Source: Streptomyces flaveolus (GTDB taxonomy: Bacteria; Actinomycetota; Actinomycetes; Streptomycetales; Streptomycetaceae). Taken from it: a stretch of 64,000 nucleotides of DNA. Where the stretch lies: the NCBI RefSeq assembly GCF_014648815.1, contig NZ_BMRV01000015.1, positions 124,001 to 188,000 on the forward strand. The letters are read 5' to 3'. Numbering within the stretch: position 1 is the first letter of the stretch; every line of letters starts with the position of its first letter. The notes below the pieces were generated by a model that had not been told where the DNA came from, made no database searches, and was given only the letters and a program-made list of their open reading frames with translations. Positions 28,827-36,917 of the stretch are shown piece after piece. The position numbers and the translations under genes are program-made.

Positions 28827-28856
28827 TCACGAGTTGTACGTGCTCTGCGCCCGCTC
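28827..28856 (-). repeat. pth 3' end: right-hand copy of the island direct repeat
   Basis: The last 30 bases of pth, with the stop codon, recur in diverged form at 5844-5882. This copy keeps the normal C-terminus ERAQSTYNS. If the island entered by site-specific or homologous exchange here, this is the attR-like copy that keeps pth intact. Confidence 0.58.
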
Positions 28857-29429
28857 CAGACCCTCGATCACCAGAGCCTCCACCGCGTCCGCCGCGCGGT
28901 CCACGAAGTAGTCCAGCTCCTTGCGCTCCGCCGACGAGAAGTCCTTCAGCACGAAATCCGCCACCGGCATCCGGCCCGGCGGCCGGCCGATGCCGAACCG
29001 CACCCGGTGATAGTCCGCACCCAGCGACTTCGTGATCGACTTCAGCCCGTTGTGCCCGTTGTCCCCGCCACCCAGCTTCAACCGCAGCACGCCGTAGTCG
29101 ATGTCCAGCTCGTCGTGGACCGCCACGATGTTGCCCACCGGCACCTTGTAGAAGTCCCGCAACACCGTCACCGGACCGCCCGACACGTTCATGAACGACA
29201 TCGGCTTCGCCAGGATCACCCGCCGGTTCGCCGGCCCCACGGGACCGATCCGGCCCTCCACCACCTGTGCCTGCGCCTTGCCGTGCCGCTTGAACCGCGC
29301 CCCGATCCGCTCCGCCAGCAGATCCACCACCATGAAACCGACGTTGTGCCGGTTCGCGGCGTACTCGGGGCCCGGATTGCCGAGACCGGCCACCAGCCAG
29401 GGCGCACTCGCGTCCGTCGTCACGTCCAT
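28827..29429 (-). CDS. pth: Peptidyl-tRNA hydrolase
   Basis: A 200-residue enzyme that recycles tRNA by hydrolysing the ester bond of peptidyl-tRNA dropped from ribosomes. Signatures: GLGNPGPEYAANRHNVGF with the catalytic His, VHDELDIDYG with the conserved Asp, and GGDNGHNGLKSI. The ATG at 29429 follows AAGGAG; upstream in-frame codons are not conserved. It is downstream of rplY in the usual actinobacterial pair, 91 bp apart. The end of the gene is the presumed insertion point of the defence island. Confidence 0.97.
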   Translation of the reverse strand: MDVTTDASAPWLVAGLGNPGPEYAANRHNVGFMVVDLLAERIGARFKRHGKAQAQVVEGRIGPVGPANRRVILAKPMSFMNVSGGPVTVLRDFYKVPVGNIVAVHDELDIDYGVLRLKLGGGDNGHNGLKSITKSLGADYHRVRFGIGRPPGRMPVADFVLKDFSSAERKELDYFVDRAADAVEALVIEGLERAQSTYNS

Positions 29430-29520
29430 GTCTCCTTGTCCGCCGTCCGTCCACACATACACGTCGGCCGCTGCCCCGCACGGGAACAGCGGCCGACCAC
29501 ACGATGACCGTGCGAGAGGA

Positions 29521-30111
29521 TCAGGCCTCGGCGGCCTCTTCGCCCTCACCCTCGGCGGCGGGCTCCTCGGCCTGCGCGGCCAGGACCTGCAGGACGACCG
29601 TGTCCCCGTCGACGGCCAGCTTGGTGCCGGACGGGAGCGGGATGTCCTTCGCGAGGATGGAGGCGCCGGCCTCCAGGCCCTCGACGGAGACGGTGACCGA
29701 CTCGGGGATGTGCGTGGCCTCGGCCTCGACCGGCAGCGCGTTCAGGACGTGCTCCAGCAGGTTGCCGCCCGGGGCCAGTTCGCCCTCGGTCTGCACGAAG
29801 ATCTCGACGCTGACCGTCTCGCCGCGCTGCACCAGCTGCAGGTCGACGTGCTCCAGGAAGCCCTTGATCGGGTCACGCTGGACCGACTTCGGGATCGCCA
29901 GCTCGTTCGTCTTGCCGTCGATGTCCAGCGCGATCAGCACGTTCGGCGTACGCAGCGCCAGCAGCAGCTCGTGGCCCGGAAGCGTCAGGTGGATCGGGTC
30001 GGAACCGTGACCGTACAGAACACCCGGAACCTTGTTGTCACGGCGGATACGACGCGCGGCACCCTTGCCGAACTCGCTGCGCGTCTCGGCGGTGAGCTTC
30101 ACCTCGGACAT
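29521..30111 (-). CDS. rplY: 50S ribosomal protein L25/general stress protein Ctc
   Basis: A 196-residue long-form L25 (TL5/CTC): the N-terminal 5S-rRNA-binding beta-barrel at about 1-95 (EVKLTAETRSEFGKGAARRI, then RRDNKVPGVLYG), a C-terminal L25 beta domain at about 100-185 (LVQRGETVSVEIFV ... EGLEAGASILAKDIPLPSG), and an acidic Glu/Ala tail. ATG 30111 is preceded by GAGGAG. A stable hairpin lies about 100 bases upstream in the leader. Confidence 0.97.
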   Translation of the reverse strand: MSEVKLTAETRSEFGKGAARRIRRDNKVPGVLYGHGSDPIHLTLPGHELLLALRTPNVLIALDIDGKTNELAIPKSVQRDPIKGFLEHVDLQLVQRGETVSVEIFVQTEGELAPGGNLLEHVLNALPVEAEATHIPESVTVSVEGLEAGASILAKDIPLPSGTKLAVDGDTVVLQVLAAQAEEPAAEGEGEEAAEA

Positions 30112-30212
30112 GATTACTCCTCGTAGAGCTAGGAACGGACGTGGTCACCCGGCCACGAACGGCCTGCTACGAAGAGCGCGTCGATAACGGACAGCCACAC
30201 CCGCGAACACGA

Positions 30213-30268
30213 GTACGGCCTCCCTCGCCGAGCAACTTCAGCAGTCTACTCGGAGAGGAAGGCCGTAC
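30213..30268 (-). promoter_or_regulatory. Stable RNA hairpin in the prs-rplY interval (possible L25 leader or prs terminator)
   Basis: In the minus-strand transcript a 14-bp stem (GTACGGCCTTCCTC with GAGGGAGGCCGTAC) is fully paired through one G-U wobble. A single U/C mismatch follows, then an inner 5-bp CCGAG/CTCGG stem with a 16-base loop. The wobble would be a C/A mismatch in plus-strand RNA, so the structure favours minus-strand RNA. It lies 102 bases before rplY and has no U tract after it. Confidence 0.55.
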
Positions 30269-30281
30269 CCAAAACGATCTC

Positions 30282-30302
30282 GGGAACCCCCGGGGGGATC
30301 CC
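30282..30302 (-). terminator. G/C-rich hairpin just after prs
   Basis: A near-perfect palindrome (GGGATCCCCC against GGGGGTTCCC, one mismatch) ten bases after the prs stop. A rho-independent-like terminator without a U run is the simplest reading. Confidence 0.5.
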
Positions 30303-30312
30303 AGAGGAACCC

Positions 30313-31287
30313 TTACTGCTCGTCGAACAGGCTCGTCACGGAGCCGTCCTCGAACACCTCACGCACCGCACGCGCGATCGTCGGCGCGATCGACAGCACC
30401 GTGATCTTGTCCAGCTCCAGCTCGCTCGGCGTCGGCAGCGTGTTCGTGAACACGAACTCGCTCACCTTCGAGTTCTTCAGCCGGTCCGCCGCCGGACCCG
30501 ACAGCACACCGTGCGTCGCCGTCACGATGACGTCCTCCGCACCGTGCGCGAACAGCGCGTCCGCCGCCGCGCAGATCGTGCCGCCGGTGTCGATCATGTC
30601 GTCGACCAGGACACAGATCCGGCCCTTCACATCACCGACGACCTCGTGCACCGTGACCTGGTTCGCCACGTCCTTGTCACGACGCTTGTGCACGATCGCC
30701 AGCGGCGCGCCCAGACGGTCGCACCAGCGGTCCGCCACCCGCACCCGGCCCGCGTCCGGAGACACCACCGTCAGCTTCGAACGGTCCACCTTCGCGCCCA
30801 CGTAGTCCGCGAGCAGCGGCAGCGCGAACAGGTGGTCCACCGGACCGTCGAAGAAGCCCTGGATCTGGTCCGTGTGCAGGTCCACCGCCAGGATCCGGTC
30901 CGCACCCGCGGTCTTCATCAGGTCCGCGATCAGACGCGCCGAGATCGGTTCACGTCCCCGGTGCTTCTTGTCCTGCCGCGCGTAACCGTAGAACGGCACG
31001 ATGACCGTGATGGAGCGGGCCGACGCACGCTTCAACGCGTCGATCATGATCAGCTGCTCCATGACCCACTTGTTGATCGGAGCCGTGTGGCTCTGGATCA
31101 GAAAGCAGTCCGCACCACGCGCCGACTCCTGATAACGGACGTAGATCTCACCGTTCGCGAAGTCGAAGGCCTTCGTCGGGACGACCCCGACACCCAGCTC
31201 GTGGGCGATCTCCTCGGCAAGCTCGGGGTGGGCGCGGCCGGAGAAGAACATCATCTTCTTCACGCCGGTCGTCTTGATCCCGGTCAC
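30313..31287 (-). CDS. prs: Ribose-phosphate pyrophosphokinase
   Basis: A 324-residue PRPP synthetase that transfers pyrophosphate from ATP to ribose 5-phosphate for nucleotide, His and Trp synthesis. Seen: the flexible-loop region FYGYARQDKKHRGREPISA, VDLHTDQIQGFFDGPVDHL, and the PRPP-binding loop VLVDDMIDTGGTI. It starts with GTG at 31287 after GAGGAG. It lies 133 bp downstream of glmU on the same strand, the usual glmU-prs arrangement. Confidence 0.97.
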   Translation of the reverse strand: MTGIKTTGVKKMMFFSGRAHPELAEEIAHELGVGVVPTKAFDFANGEIYVRYQESARGADCFLIQSHTAPINKWVMEQLIMIDALKRASARSITVIVPFYGYARQDKKHRGREPISARLIADLMKTAGADRILAVDLHTDQIQGFFDGPVDHLFALPLLADYVGAKVDRSKLTVVSPDAGRVRVADRWCDRLGAPLAIVHKRRDKDVANQVTVHEVVGDVKGRICVLVDDMIDTGGTICAAADALFAHGAEDVIVTATHGVLSGPAADRLKNSKVSEFVFTNTLPTPSELELDKITVLSIAPTIARAVREVFEDGSVTSLFDEQ

Positions 31288-31420
31288 AGCACTTTCTCCT
31301 CAGAGGTTTCGCAGCTGAGCCTCTTCAGGCTCGTCCGGCTGGGTGCCGGAGGCGTCTCAGCTGGTGGGGTGCGGATGTGCACTTATCACGGTACGCCGTG
31401 TTCGACGCGCCGGTTTCCGG

Positions 31421-32869
31421 TCAGCCTTCGCCACCGGTCTCCCGGGACACCGCCTCGGCCGCCTTCGCCGCCGCGCTCCCCGGACGCTTACGAGCCACCC
31501 AACCCTCGATATTCCGCTGCTGGCCACGGGCCACGGCCAGCGAACCGGGCGGCACATCCTTCGTGATCACCGAGCCGGCGGCGGTGTAGGCACCGTCCCC
31601 GACCGTGACAGGAGCCACAAACATGTTGTCCGAACCCGTCTTGCAGTGAGAGCCCACGGTCGTGTGGTGCTTGCTCTCCCCGTCGTAGTTCACGAACACG
31701 CTCGCCGCACCGATGTTGGTGTACTCACCGATCGTCGCGTCACCCACGTAGGACAGGTGCGGGACCTTCGTCCCCTCGCCGATCGAGGAGTTCTTCGTCT
31801 CGACGTACGTGCCGATCTTCGCCTTGAGCCCGAGCCGGGTACCCGGACGCAGATACGCGTACGGGCCCACGGTCGCCTCCGGACCGATGTCGGCGCCCTG
31901 GGACACGGTGTTGTCCACCCGCGCGCCCGCGCCGACCCTGGTGTCCGTGAGGCGGGAGTTCGGACCGACCTCCGCACCCTCGGCGAGATGCGTGGTGCCG
32001 TGCAGCTGCGTACCCGGGTGGACGACGACGTCCTGCTCGAAGGTCACCGTCACGTCGACCCACGTGGTCGCCGGGTCGACGACCGTCACGCCGGCCAGCA
32101 TGGCGCGCGTCAGCAGCCGGTCGTTGAGGATCCGGCGGGCCTCGGCGAGCTGCACGCGGTTGTTGATCCCCGCGATCTCCCGGTGGTCCCCGGCCACGGA
32201 GGCACCGACGCGGTGCCCGGCCTCGCGCAGGATGCCGAGGACGTCGGTGAGGTACTCCTCACCCTGGCTGTTGTCCGTCCGCACCTTCCCCAGCGCGTCC
32301 GCGAGCAGCTGCCCGTCGAAGGCGAAGACACCCGAGTTGATCTCGCGGATCGCCCGCTGCGACTCGGAGGCGTCCTTGTGCTCCACGATCGCGGTGACGG
32401 CACCGGAGGCCCCGTCCCGCACGATCCGGCCGTACCCCGTCGCGTCCGGCACCTCGGCCGTCAGCACGGTGACCGCGTTGCCGTCGGCGGAGTGGGTGGC
32501 GGCGAGGGCCTGCAGCGTCTCGCCGGTCAGCAGCGGAGTGTCACCGCAGACGACCACGACCGTGCCGTCCACGGCACCGCCGAGGGCCTCCAGTCCCATC
32601 CGGACGGCGTGCCCGGTGCCGTTCTGCTGCTCCTGCACGGCGGTACGCACGTCGGGGGCGACCTCGGTGAGGTGCGCGGTGACCTTCTCACGGGCGTGAC
32701 CCACGACGACCACCAGGTTCTCGGGCTCCAACTCACCGGCGGCGGCGAGCACGTGGCCGACGAGGGAACGTCCGCACAGCTCGTGCAGGACCTTGGGTGT
32801 GGCCGACTTCATACGGGTGCCCTCACCCGCTGCGAGAACGACGACGGCTGCCGGGCGAATGGCGCTCAC
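31421..32869 (-). CDS. glmU: Bifunctional UDP-GlcNAc pyrophosphorylase / GlcN-1-P acetyltransferase
   Basis: A 482-residue cytosolic enzyme making UDP-GlcNAc for peptidoglycan. The N-terminal uridyltransferase carries LAAGEGTRMKSATPK. The C-terminal left-handed beta helix has hexapeptide repeats and the acetyltransferase region YVGDATIGEYTNIGAASVF ... KHHTTVGSHCKTGSD. A GTG at 32869 (VSAIRPAAVVVL) is chosen because sequence upstream is not conserved and AAGGGC precedes it. An Ala/Lys-rich C-terminal tail is present, as in other actinobacteria. Confidence 0.96.
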   Translation of the reverse strand: MSAIRPAAVVVLAAGEGTRMKSATPKVLHELCGRSLVGHVLAAAGELEPENLVVVVGHAREKVTAHLTEVAPDVRTAVQEQQNGTGHAVRMGLEALGGAVDGTVVVVCGDTPLLTGETLQALAATHSADGNAVTVLTAEVPDATGYGRIVRDGASGAVTAIVEHKDASESQRAIREINSGVFAFDGQLLADALGKVRTDNSQGEEYLTDVLGILREAGHRVGASVAGDHREIAGINNRVQLAEARRILNDRLLTRAMLAGVTVVDPATTWVDVTVTFEQDVVVHPGTQLHGTTHLAEGAEVGPNSRLTDTRVGAGARVDNTVSQGADIGPEATVGPYAYLRPGTRLGLKAKIGTYVETKNSSIGEGTKVPHLSYVGDATIGEYTNIGAASVFVNYDGESKHHTTVGSHCKTGSDNMFVAPVTVGDGAYTAAGSVITKDVPPGSLAVARGQQRNIEGWVARKRPGSAAAKAAEAVSRETGGEG

Positions 32870-32994
32870 GGGATGCCCTTCGGCTTTGAGGGGGTGGGGG
32901 TGGACATCCGCAGGATACCGGGGCGGTTTGCGGCGGACATGAGTGCGGGCCCCGACAGGGTGGTCAGGGCCCGCTCGGCGTTCTCGCGCAGTGG

Positions 32995-33067
32995 CTCCCC
33001 CGCAAGGATTCGAACCTTGTCCTGCTGGTACCAAAAACCAGTGTGCTGCCAGTTACACCACGGGGGA
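32995..33067 (-). tRNA. tRNA-Gln (anticodon UUG)
   Basis: A 73-nt cloverleaf on the minus strand: acceptor TCCCCCG/CGGGGGA with discriminator G, anticodon stem CTGGT/ACCAG with loop TTTTGGT (anticodon UUG, Gln), and T loop GGTTCGAATCC. CCA follows the discriminator in the genome (32992-32994). It lies directly upstream of glmU. Confidence 0.95.
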
Positions 33068-33240
33068 CGGCGCCTCAGACCTTACCGGAGACGCGCTCGC
33101 GCGTAACTCACGATGCCCGTGCCGCGATACACGCCCCCGGTACGGGACGCCGAGCACCTCGCCGGGTCGAGGGATATCGCGTCGTATCGCTTGGCGAAAG
33201 TCGCCGGAAACGGGGCGGGGGGCGCCCGTAGGCTGGAGGC

Positions 33241-34560
33241 ATGACCACGACGGGGGAAGACCACGTACCGGCCCGGGGTGGGCCTTGGTGGTGGGACAGG
33301 CGACGCGGCGCGGTGCTCGATGTGAGCCTCGGTGTCGTGTCCGCGCTGGAGTGCGCGGCGGAGGGGATTCCGTTCGCGAGGGATGCCGGGATTCCGTGGG
33401 CGGCGGGGGTCGTCTTCGGGTTGCTGGCCGGTTCGGTGCTGGTGGTGCGGCGGAAGTGGCCCATCGCGGTGGTGCTGGTGGCGATCGCCATCACGCCGGC
33501 GCAGATGGGCTTCCTGATGGGCGTCGTCGGCCTGTACACGCTGGCCGCGTCCGAGCTGCCGCGGCGGATCATCGGGTCGCTGGCCGGGATGTCGCTGCTC
33601 GGCACGTTGATCGTCACGTTCGTGCGGGTGCGCCAGGACATGGCGTCCGAGGACCTGGACATCGGCGACTGGTTCATCCCGTTCGCGGCGATCGCCACGT
33701 CCTTGGGGGTGACCGCTCCGCCGGTGCTGCTGGGCCTGTACGTGGGGGCGCGGCGGCGCTTGATGGAGAGCCTGCGGGAGCGTGCGGACAGCCTGGAGCG
33801 GGAGCTGCAGCTGCTCGCGGAGCGGGCGGAGGAGCGCGCGGAGTGGGCGCGGGGCGAGGAGCGGACGCGGATCGCGCGGGAGATGCACGACGTGGTCGCG
33901 CACCGGGTGAGTCTGATGGTCGTGCATGCCGCCGCGCTGCAGGCCGTCGCGCGCAAGGACCCGGAGAAGGCGGTGAAGAACGCCGCGCTGGTGGGGGACA
34001 TGGGGCGGCAGGCGCTGACGGAGTTGCGGGAGATGCTCGGGGTGTTGCGCGCCGGTGCGGACGGCGGGCGTGCCGCGCGGGCGGCGGTGCCGTTGGCGGC
34101 GGTGGGGGTGGCCGCGGCGGCGGCTGCGTCGCGGGCCGCGGAGGACGGTGAGCGTCCTGCGGAGGGTCCGTGTCTGTCGGATCTGGAGGAGCTGATCGGG
34201 CAGTCGACGGCGGCGGGGATGGTCGTGGCGTTGTCGGTGGAGGGGGAGGAGCGGTCGTACGCGCCGGAGGTGGAGTCGACGGCGTTCCGGGTGGTGCAGG
34301 AGGCGCTGACGAACGTCCACAAGCACGCGGCGGGTGCGAAGACGTACGTGCGGCTCGCGCATCGGGTGTCGGAGATCGCGATGCAGGTGGAGAACGAGCC
34401 GCCGCCGGAGGCGTCGTCGGCGTCGTCGGCCCGGTTGCCGTCGGGGGGCAACGGGCTGGTGGGGATGAAGGAGCGGGTGTCCGCCCTGGGGGGTGTGTTC
34501 GTGTCGGGGCCGACGGACGCGGGGGGGTTCCGGGTGTCGGCGGTGATCCCGGCGTCGTAG
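33241..34560 (+). CDS. NarL-type two-component sensor histidine kinase (orphan here)
   Basis: A 439-residue membrane sensor kinase. An N-terminal cluster of about five membrane segments (residues ~20-190) is followed by a HisKA_3 dimerisation/phosphoacceptor domain with EERTRIAREMHDVVAHRVSL (His216). A HATPase_c domain follows, with N-box FRVVQEALTNVHKHA and G-box GNGLVGMKER. An Ala-rich insert (RAARAAVPLAAVGVAAAAAA) lies between the two. No response regulator is encoded on either side, so the partner must be elsewhere. Its stop is 12 bp from the stop of the convergent SUKH-3 gene. Confidence 0.93.
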   Translation: MTTTGEDHVPARGGPWWWDRRRGAVLDVSLGVVSALECAAEGIPFARDAGIPWAAGVVFGLLAGSVLVVRRKWPIAVVLVAIAITPAQMGFLMGVVGLYTLAASELPRRIIGSLAGMSLLGTLIVTFVRVRQDMASEDLDIGDWFIPFAAIATSLGVTAPPVLLGLYVGARRRLMESLRERADSLERELQLLAERAEERAEWARGEERTRIAREMHDVVAHRVSLMVVHAAALQAVARKDPEKAVKNAALVGDMGRQALTELREMLGVLRAGADGGRAARAAVPLAAVGVAAAAAASRAAEDGERPAEGPCLSDLEELIGQSTAAGMVVALSVEGEERSYAPEVESTAFRVVQEALTNVHKHAAGAKTYVRLAHRVSEIAMQVENEPPPEASSASSARLPSGGNGLVGMKERVSALGGVFVSGPTDAGGFRVSAVIPAS

Positions 34561-34572
34561 CCGCGGGGCGGG

Positions 34573-35073
34573 TCAGCCGGCGGTGACGGTGAGGCGGGTC
34601 GGCTGGGTGCCGCCGATGAGGGCGGCGAGGGCCTGGTCGATGTCGGGGCCGAGGTACCAGTCGCCGGTGTGGTCGAGGGCGTAGACGCGGCCTTCGGCGT
34701 CGACGGCGATGAGGGCCTGGGTGTCGGTCTCGGCGCCGAGGGGGCAGGTCTGGGTGCCGAGGGCGCGGCCGAGGTCGCCGAGGGTGCGGGCCATGTGGAG
34801 GCCGTGCAGGGGGTCGAGGTGGAGGCCGGCGGGGGCGATCTGGCGGCCGGGGCCGGTGGGGGTGATGTGGAGGCCGCCGAACTCGGCCCAGGCTTCCACG
34901 GCGGCGGGGAAGACGCTGTGGCGGTGCCCGGCGGGTGAGGTGTGCTCGCGCAGGGTGTCGGCCCAGATCTCGGCCTGCTTGATGTCCCAGCGTCCGGGTT
35001 GCCAGCCGGCGTCGCGCAGGGCGGCGTCGACGGGGACGGGGAAGCGGGTGGTGGAGGTGCGGTCGGCGTGCAT
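34573..35073 (-). CDS. SUKH-3 domain (immunity-protein family)
   Basis: A 166-residue soluble protein with SUKH-3 features: DAALRDAGWQPGR near the N-terminus, then 'AVEAWAEFGGLHI', LGTQTCPLGAETDTQALIAV and DAEGRVYALDHTGDWYLG near the end. SUKH proteins are immunity factors in polymorphic toxin systems. This one lies 47 bp downstream of a YwqJ-like deaminase gene on the same strand, so it may antagonise that protein. There is no secretion signal. ATG 35073 follows AAGGGCAG. The pairing is inferred from order only. Confidence 0.82.
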   Translation of the reverse strand: MHADRTSTTRFPVPVDAALRDAGWQPGRWDIKQAEIWADTLREHTSPAGHRHSVFPAAVEAWAEFGGLHITPTGPGRQIAPAGLHLDPLHGLHMARTLGDLGRALGTQTCPLGAETDTQALIAVDAEGRVYALDHTGDWYLGPDIDQALAALIGGTQPTRLTVTAG

Positions 35074-35120
35074 CTGCCCTTGGTTCGTGTCGGTGGTGGC
35101 GTTCGGCGTGGGGCGGTCGG

Positions 35121-35654
35121 TCAGTCGTCGGCGGTGGGGTCGACGATGCGGACGCCGAAGTGGGCGCTGAGGGCGGTGCAGGCGCGGCAGGGGGTGGCGA
35201 AGCTGCCGTGGAGGGGGTCGCCGTCCTCGCGGATGCGGCGGGTGGTGAGTTTGGCGTGCTTGAGGGCTTTGCGGGCCTCGCCGTTGGTCATGGGTTTGCG
35301 TGCGGCGCGTTTGCTGCGGGCGGAGTCGGCGGTGGTGAGGTGCCGGGAGATGAGGATGGTCTCGGCGCAGCGGCCGGTGAAGCGGTCGCGCTGCCCGCTG
35401 GTGAGGGTGTCGAGGAAGTCCTGGACGAGGTGGTGCAGGACGGGGGGTGTGTCGGCGCGGGTGGCGGTGCCGGTGAGGGTGGTGCCGCGGACGGAGAGGG
35501 CGGCGGCGACGGTGGGGAGTATGCCGTCGCGGCGGTGGCGCAGGGTGGGGGCGTGGGGGCCCTCGGTGGCACTCCAGCCGATGCGGGGGTCGCCGGTCCG
35601 GTGGTCGTCGGACCTGCCGGTGTGTGGTCCCGTCTGCGTCGCACTCATGGTCAT
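35121..35654 (-). CDS. YwqJ-like putative nucleotide/nucleic-acid deaminase
   Basis: A 177-residue protein with the zinc-dependent deaminase signature: CAE (Cys96-Ala-Glu98) and PCRAC (Pro155-Cys156-x-x-Cys159). The helix between them is ISRHLTTADSARSKRAARKP. This matches the YwqJ toxin-deaminase family, in which Cys replaces the usual His of the first motif. Such domains normally form the C-terminal warhead of large secreted toxins. Here it is a free-standing cytoplasmic protein with a short, poorly structured N-terminus. ATG 35654 follows AGGAGGGG. The SUKH-3 gene is next. Substrate unknown. Confidence 0.82.
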   Translation of the reverse strand: MTMSATQTGPHTGRSDDHRTGDPRIGWSATEGPHAPTLRHRRDGILPTVAAALSVRGTTLTGTATRADTPPVLHHLVQDFLDTLTSGQRDRFTGRCAETILISRHLTTADSARSKRAARKPMTNGEARKALKHAKLTTRRIREDGDPLHGSFATPCRACTALSAHFGVRIVDPTADD

Positions 35655-35908
35655 GTTCCCCTCCTGAGCATCCCCCCGAAGGTCACAGGGTGCCAAATCC
35701 CGCGGCGTGTGCGGAAGCTGGGGCGGGGTGACACGCCCGGGTATGGGCGGTCCGTCACGAGGGGGTGACGGCTGGTCACGGGTGGGGCGGGGGTGGTTGT
35801 GCGGGGCCGGTGACCGGTGTCGGCGTACCGCATAGGCTGTCGGCACCGCGTTCGCGTGCGGTGACGGAAGACAGTGCAGACAGACAGACGCCGCAGGGGG
35901 CTACCGCC

Positions 35909-36910
35909 ATGACGACAGGTCGGCTCGGGCAGATCGCGCCGCCGAACGCGGCCTACGCCGGGCAGGTCGTGCATTTCCCGGATCCGGTGCGGGCGGCCCG
36001 TCACCCGAGAGGGGTACGGGTGGACGAGGGTGGTTACCCCGTTTTCTCGCCGTACGCCCGTGCGGTGGCGGAGATCGCGGAGCCGCCGGTGGGGTTCGGG
36101 GTCGACGAGCTGCGGCTGACGGACTACGTGTCGGCGAACGCGGCGTTGTCGGCGTCGGGGCACGAGTTGTGGGACACGGTGCCGGCGGTGGCGACGCCGC
36201 ACGGCTGGACGTGGCATCACGCGGTCGGGTCGCGGCGCATGGAGCTGGTGCCGGTCGAGGTGAAGGCGCTGCTGCGGCATCACGGCGGTATCGCGACGGC
36301 GGCGGTGGACCAGGGCAAGCGGGGGACGCGGCCGTTGCAGGAGACGCGTCCGGCGCATTTCGGTCTGCCGAAGTCGGGTGTGGCGGTGACGGAGCAGCAG
36401 GTGCAGGGGGTCGAGGAGGACCTCGGGTACCGGCTGCCGGGTGCGTACCGGTCGTTCCTGAAGGCGGCGGGCGGCTGCGCGCCGGTGGGCACGGCGCTGG
36501 ACGCGGAGCTGGGGCTGCTGGTGGACCAGCCGTTCTTCACGGTGCGTGAGGAGGCGGCGGTCAACGACCTGGTCTACGTCAACAAGTGTCTGCGGGACCA
36601 TCTGACGAAGGACTATCTGGGCGTCGCGTTCGTCCAGGGGGGTCTGCTCGCGGTGAAGGTGAAGGGCGAGCGGCTCGGTTCGGTGTGGTTCTGCTCGTAC
36701 GACGACGCGCGGGACGTGGATCCGGCGTGGGCGCCGGCGGAGCGGGTGGAGCGCCTGCTGCTGCCGTGCGGTGAGGACTTCGACGCGTTCCTGTCGCGGC
36801 TGGCGGGATCGCCGCCGGAGTTGGAGACGGTGGCGAACCTGATGGTGGACGGTGGTTTCGCGCGTGCGGTGCCCGTGGCGTCGGCGTCTTCGGCGCCGGT
36901 AGGGGAGTGA
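35909..36910 (+). CDS. WHH/HNH-nuclease-like domain fused to SMI1/KNR4 (SUKH-1) domain
   Basis: A 333-residue protein with two parts. Residues ~40-135 carry a WHH-type HNH motif: WDTV at 88-91, then GWTWHH (99-104), MELVP (111-115) and RHHGG (123-127). A Lys119 occupies the place where many WHH nucleases have a third His, so catalysis is uncertain. Residues ~155-300 form an SMI1/KNR4 domain (VEEDLGYRLPGAYRSFLKAA and GGCAPVG, later YLGVAFVQGGLLAVKVKG). Toxin-like and immunity-like modules in one chain suggest an auto-inhibited or domesticated protein. ATG 35909 follows a G-rich site. The next gene begins seven bases after its stop. Confidence 0.8.
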   Translation: MTTGRLGQIAPPNAAYAGQVVHFPDPVRAARHPRGVRVDEGGYPVFSPYARAVAEIAEPPVGFGVDELRLTDYVSANAALSASGHELWDTVPAVATPHGWTWHHAVGSRRMELVPVEVKALLRHHGGIATAAVDQGKRGTRPLQETRPAHFGLPKSGVAVTEQQVQGVEEDLGYRLPGAYRSFLKAAGGCAPVGTALDAELGLLVDQPFFTVREEAAVNDLVYVNKCLRDHLTKDYLGVAFVQGGLLAVKVKGERLGSVWFCSYDDARDVDPAWAPAERVERLLLPCGEDFDAFLSRLAGSPPELETVANLMVDGGFARAVPVASASSAPVGE

Positions 36911-36917
36911 GCTGGCG

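Larger units (their letters stand above)
5844..28856. mobile_element. Defence (genomic) island inserted between ppc neighbourhood and pth
   Basis: About 23 kb bounded by the imperfect direct repeat of the pth 3' end. It contains only accessory genes: the ATPase/DUF4276 module, a complete BREX type 2/Pgl system, a WhiJ-like regulator module and two small genes. Both flanks are Streptomyces core (ppc and a small membrane protein on the left; pth, rplY, prs, glmU on the right), which from memory adjoin each other in S. coelicolor. No integrase, transposase, relaxase or replication gene was recognised inside, so present-day mobility is doubtful. It may instead have moved by homologous exchange or with a lost integrase. 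Confidence 0.6.

Noticed and set aside
5844..28856. Prophage or conjugative element.
   Set aside because: No integrase, terminase, portal, relaxase, TraB-type translocase or replication gene was recognised. Only defence and regulator genes are present.
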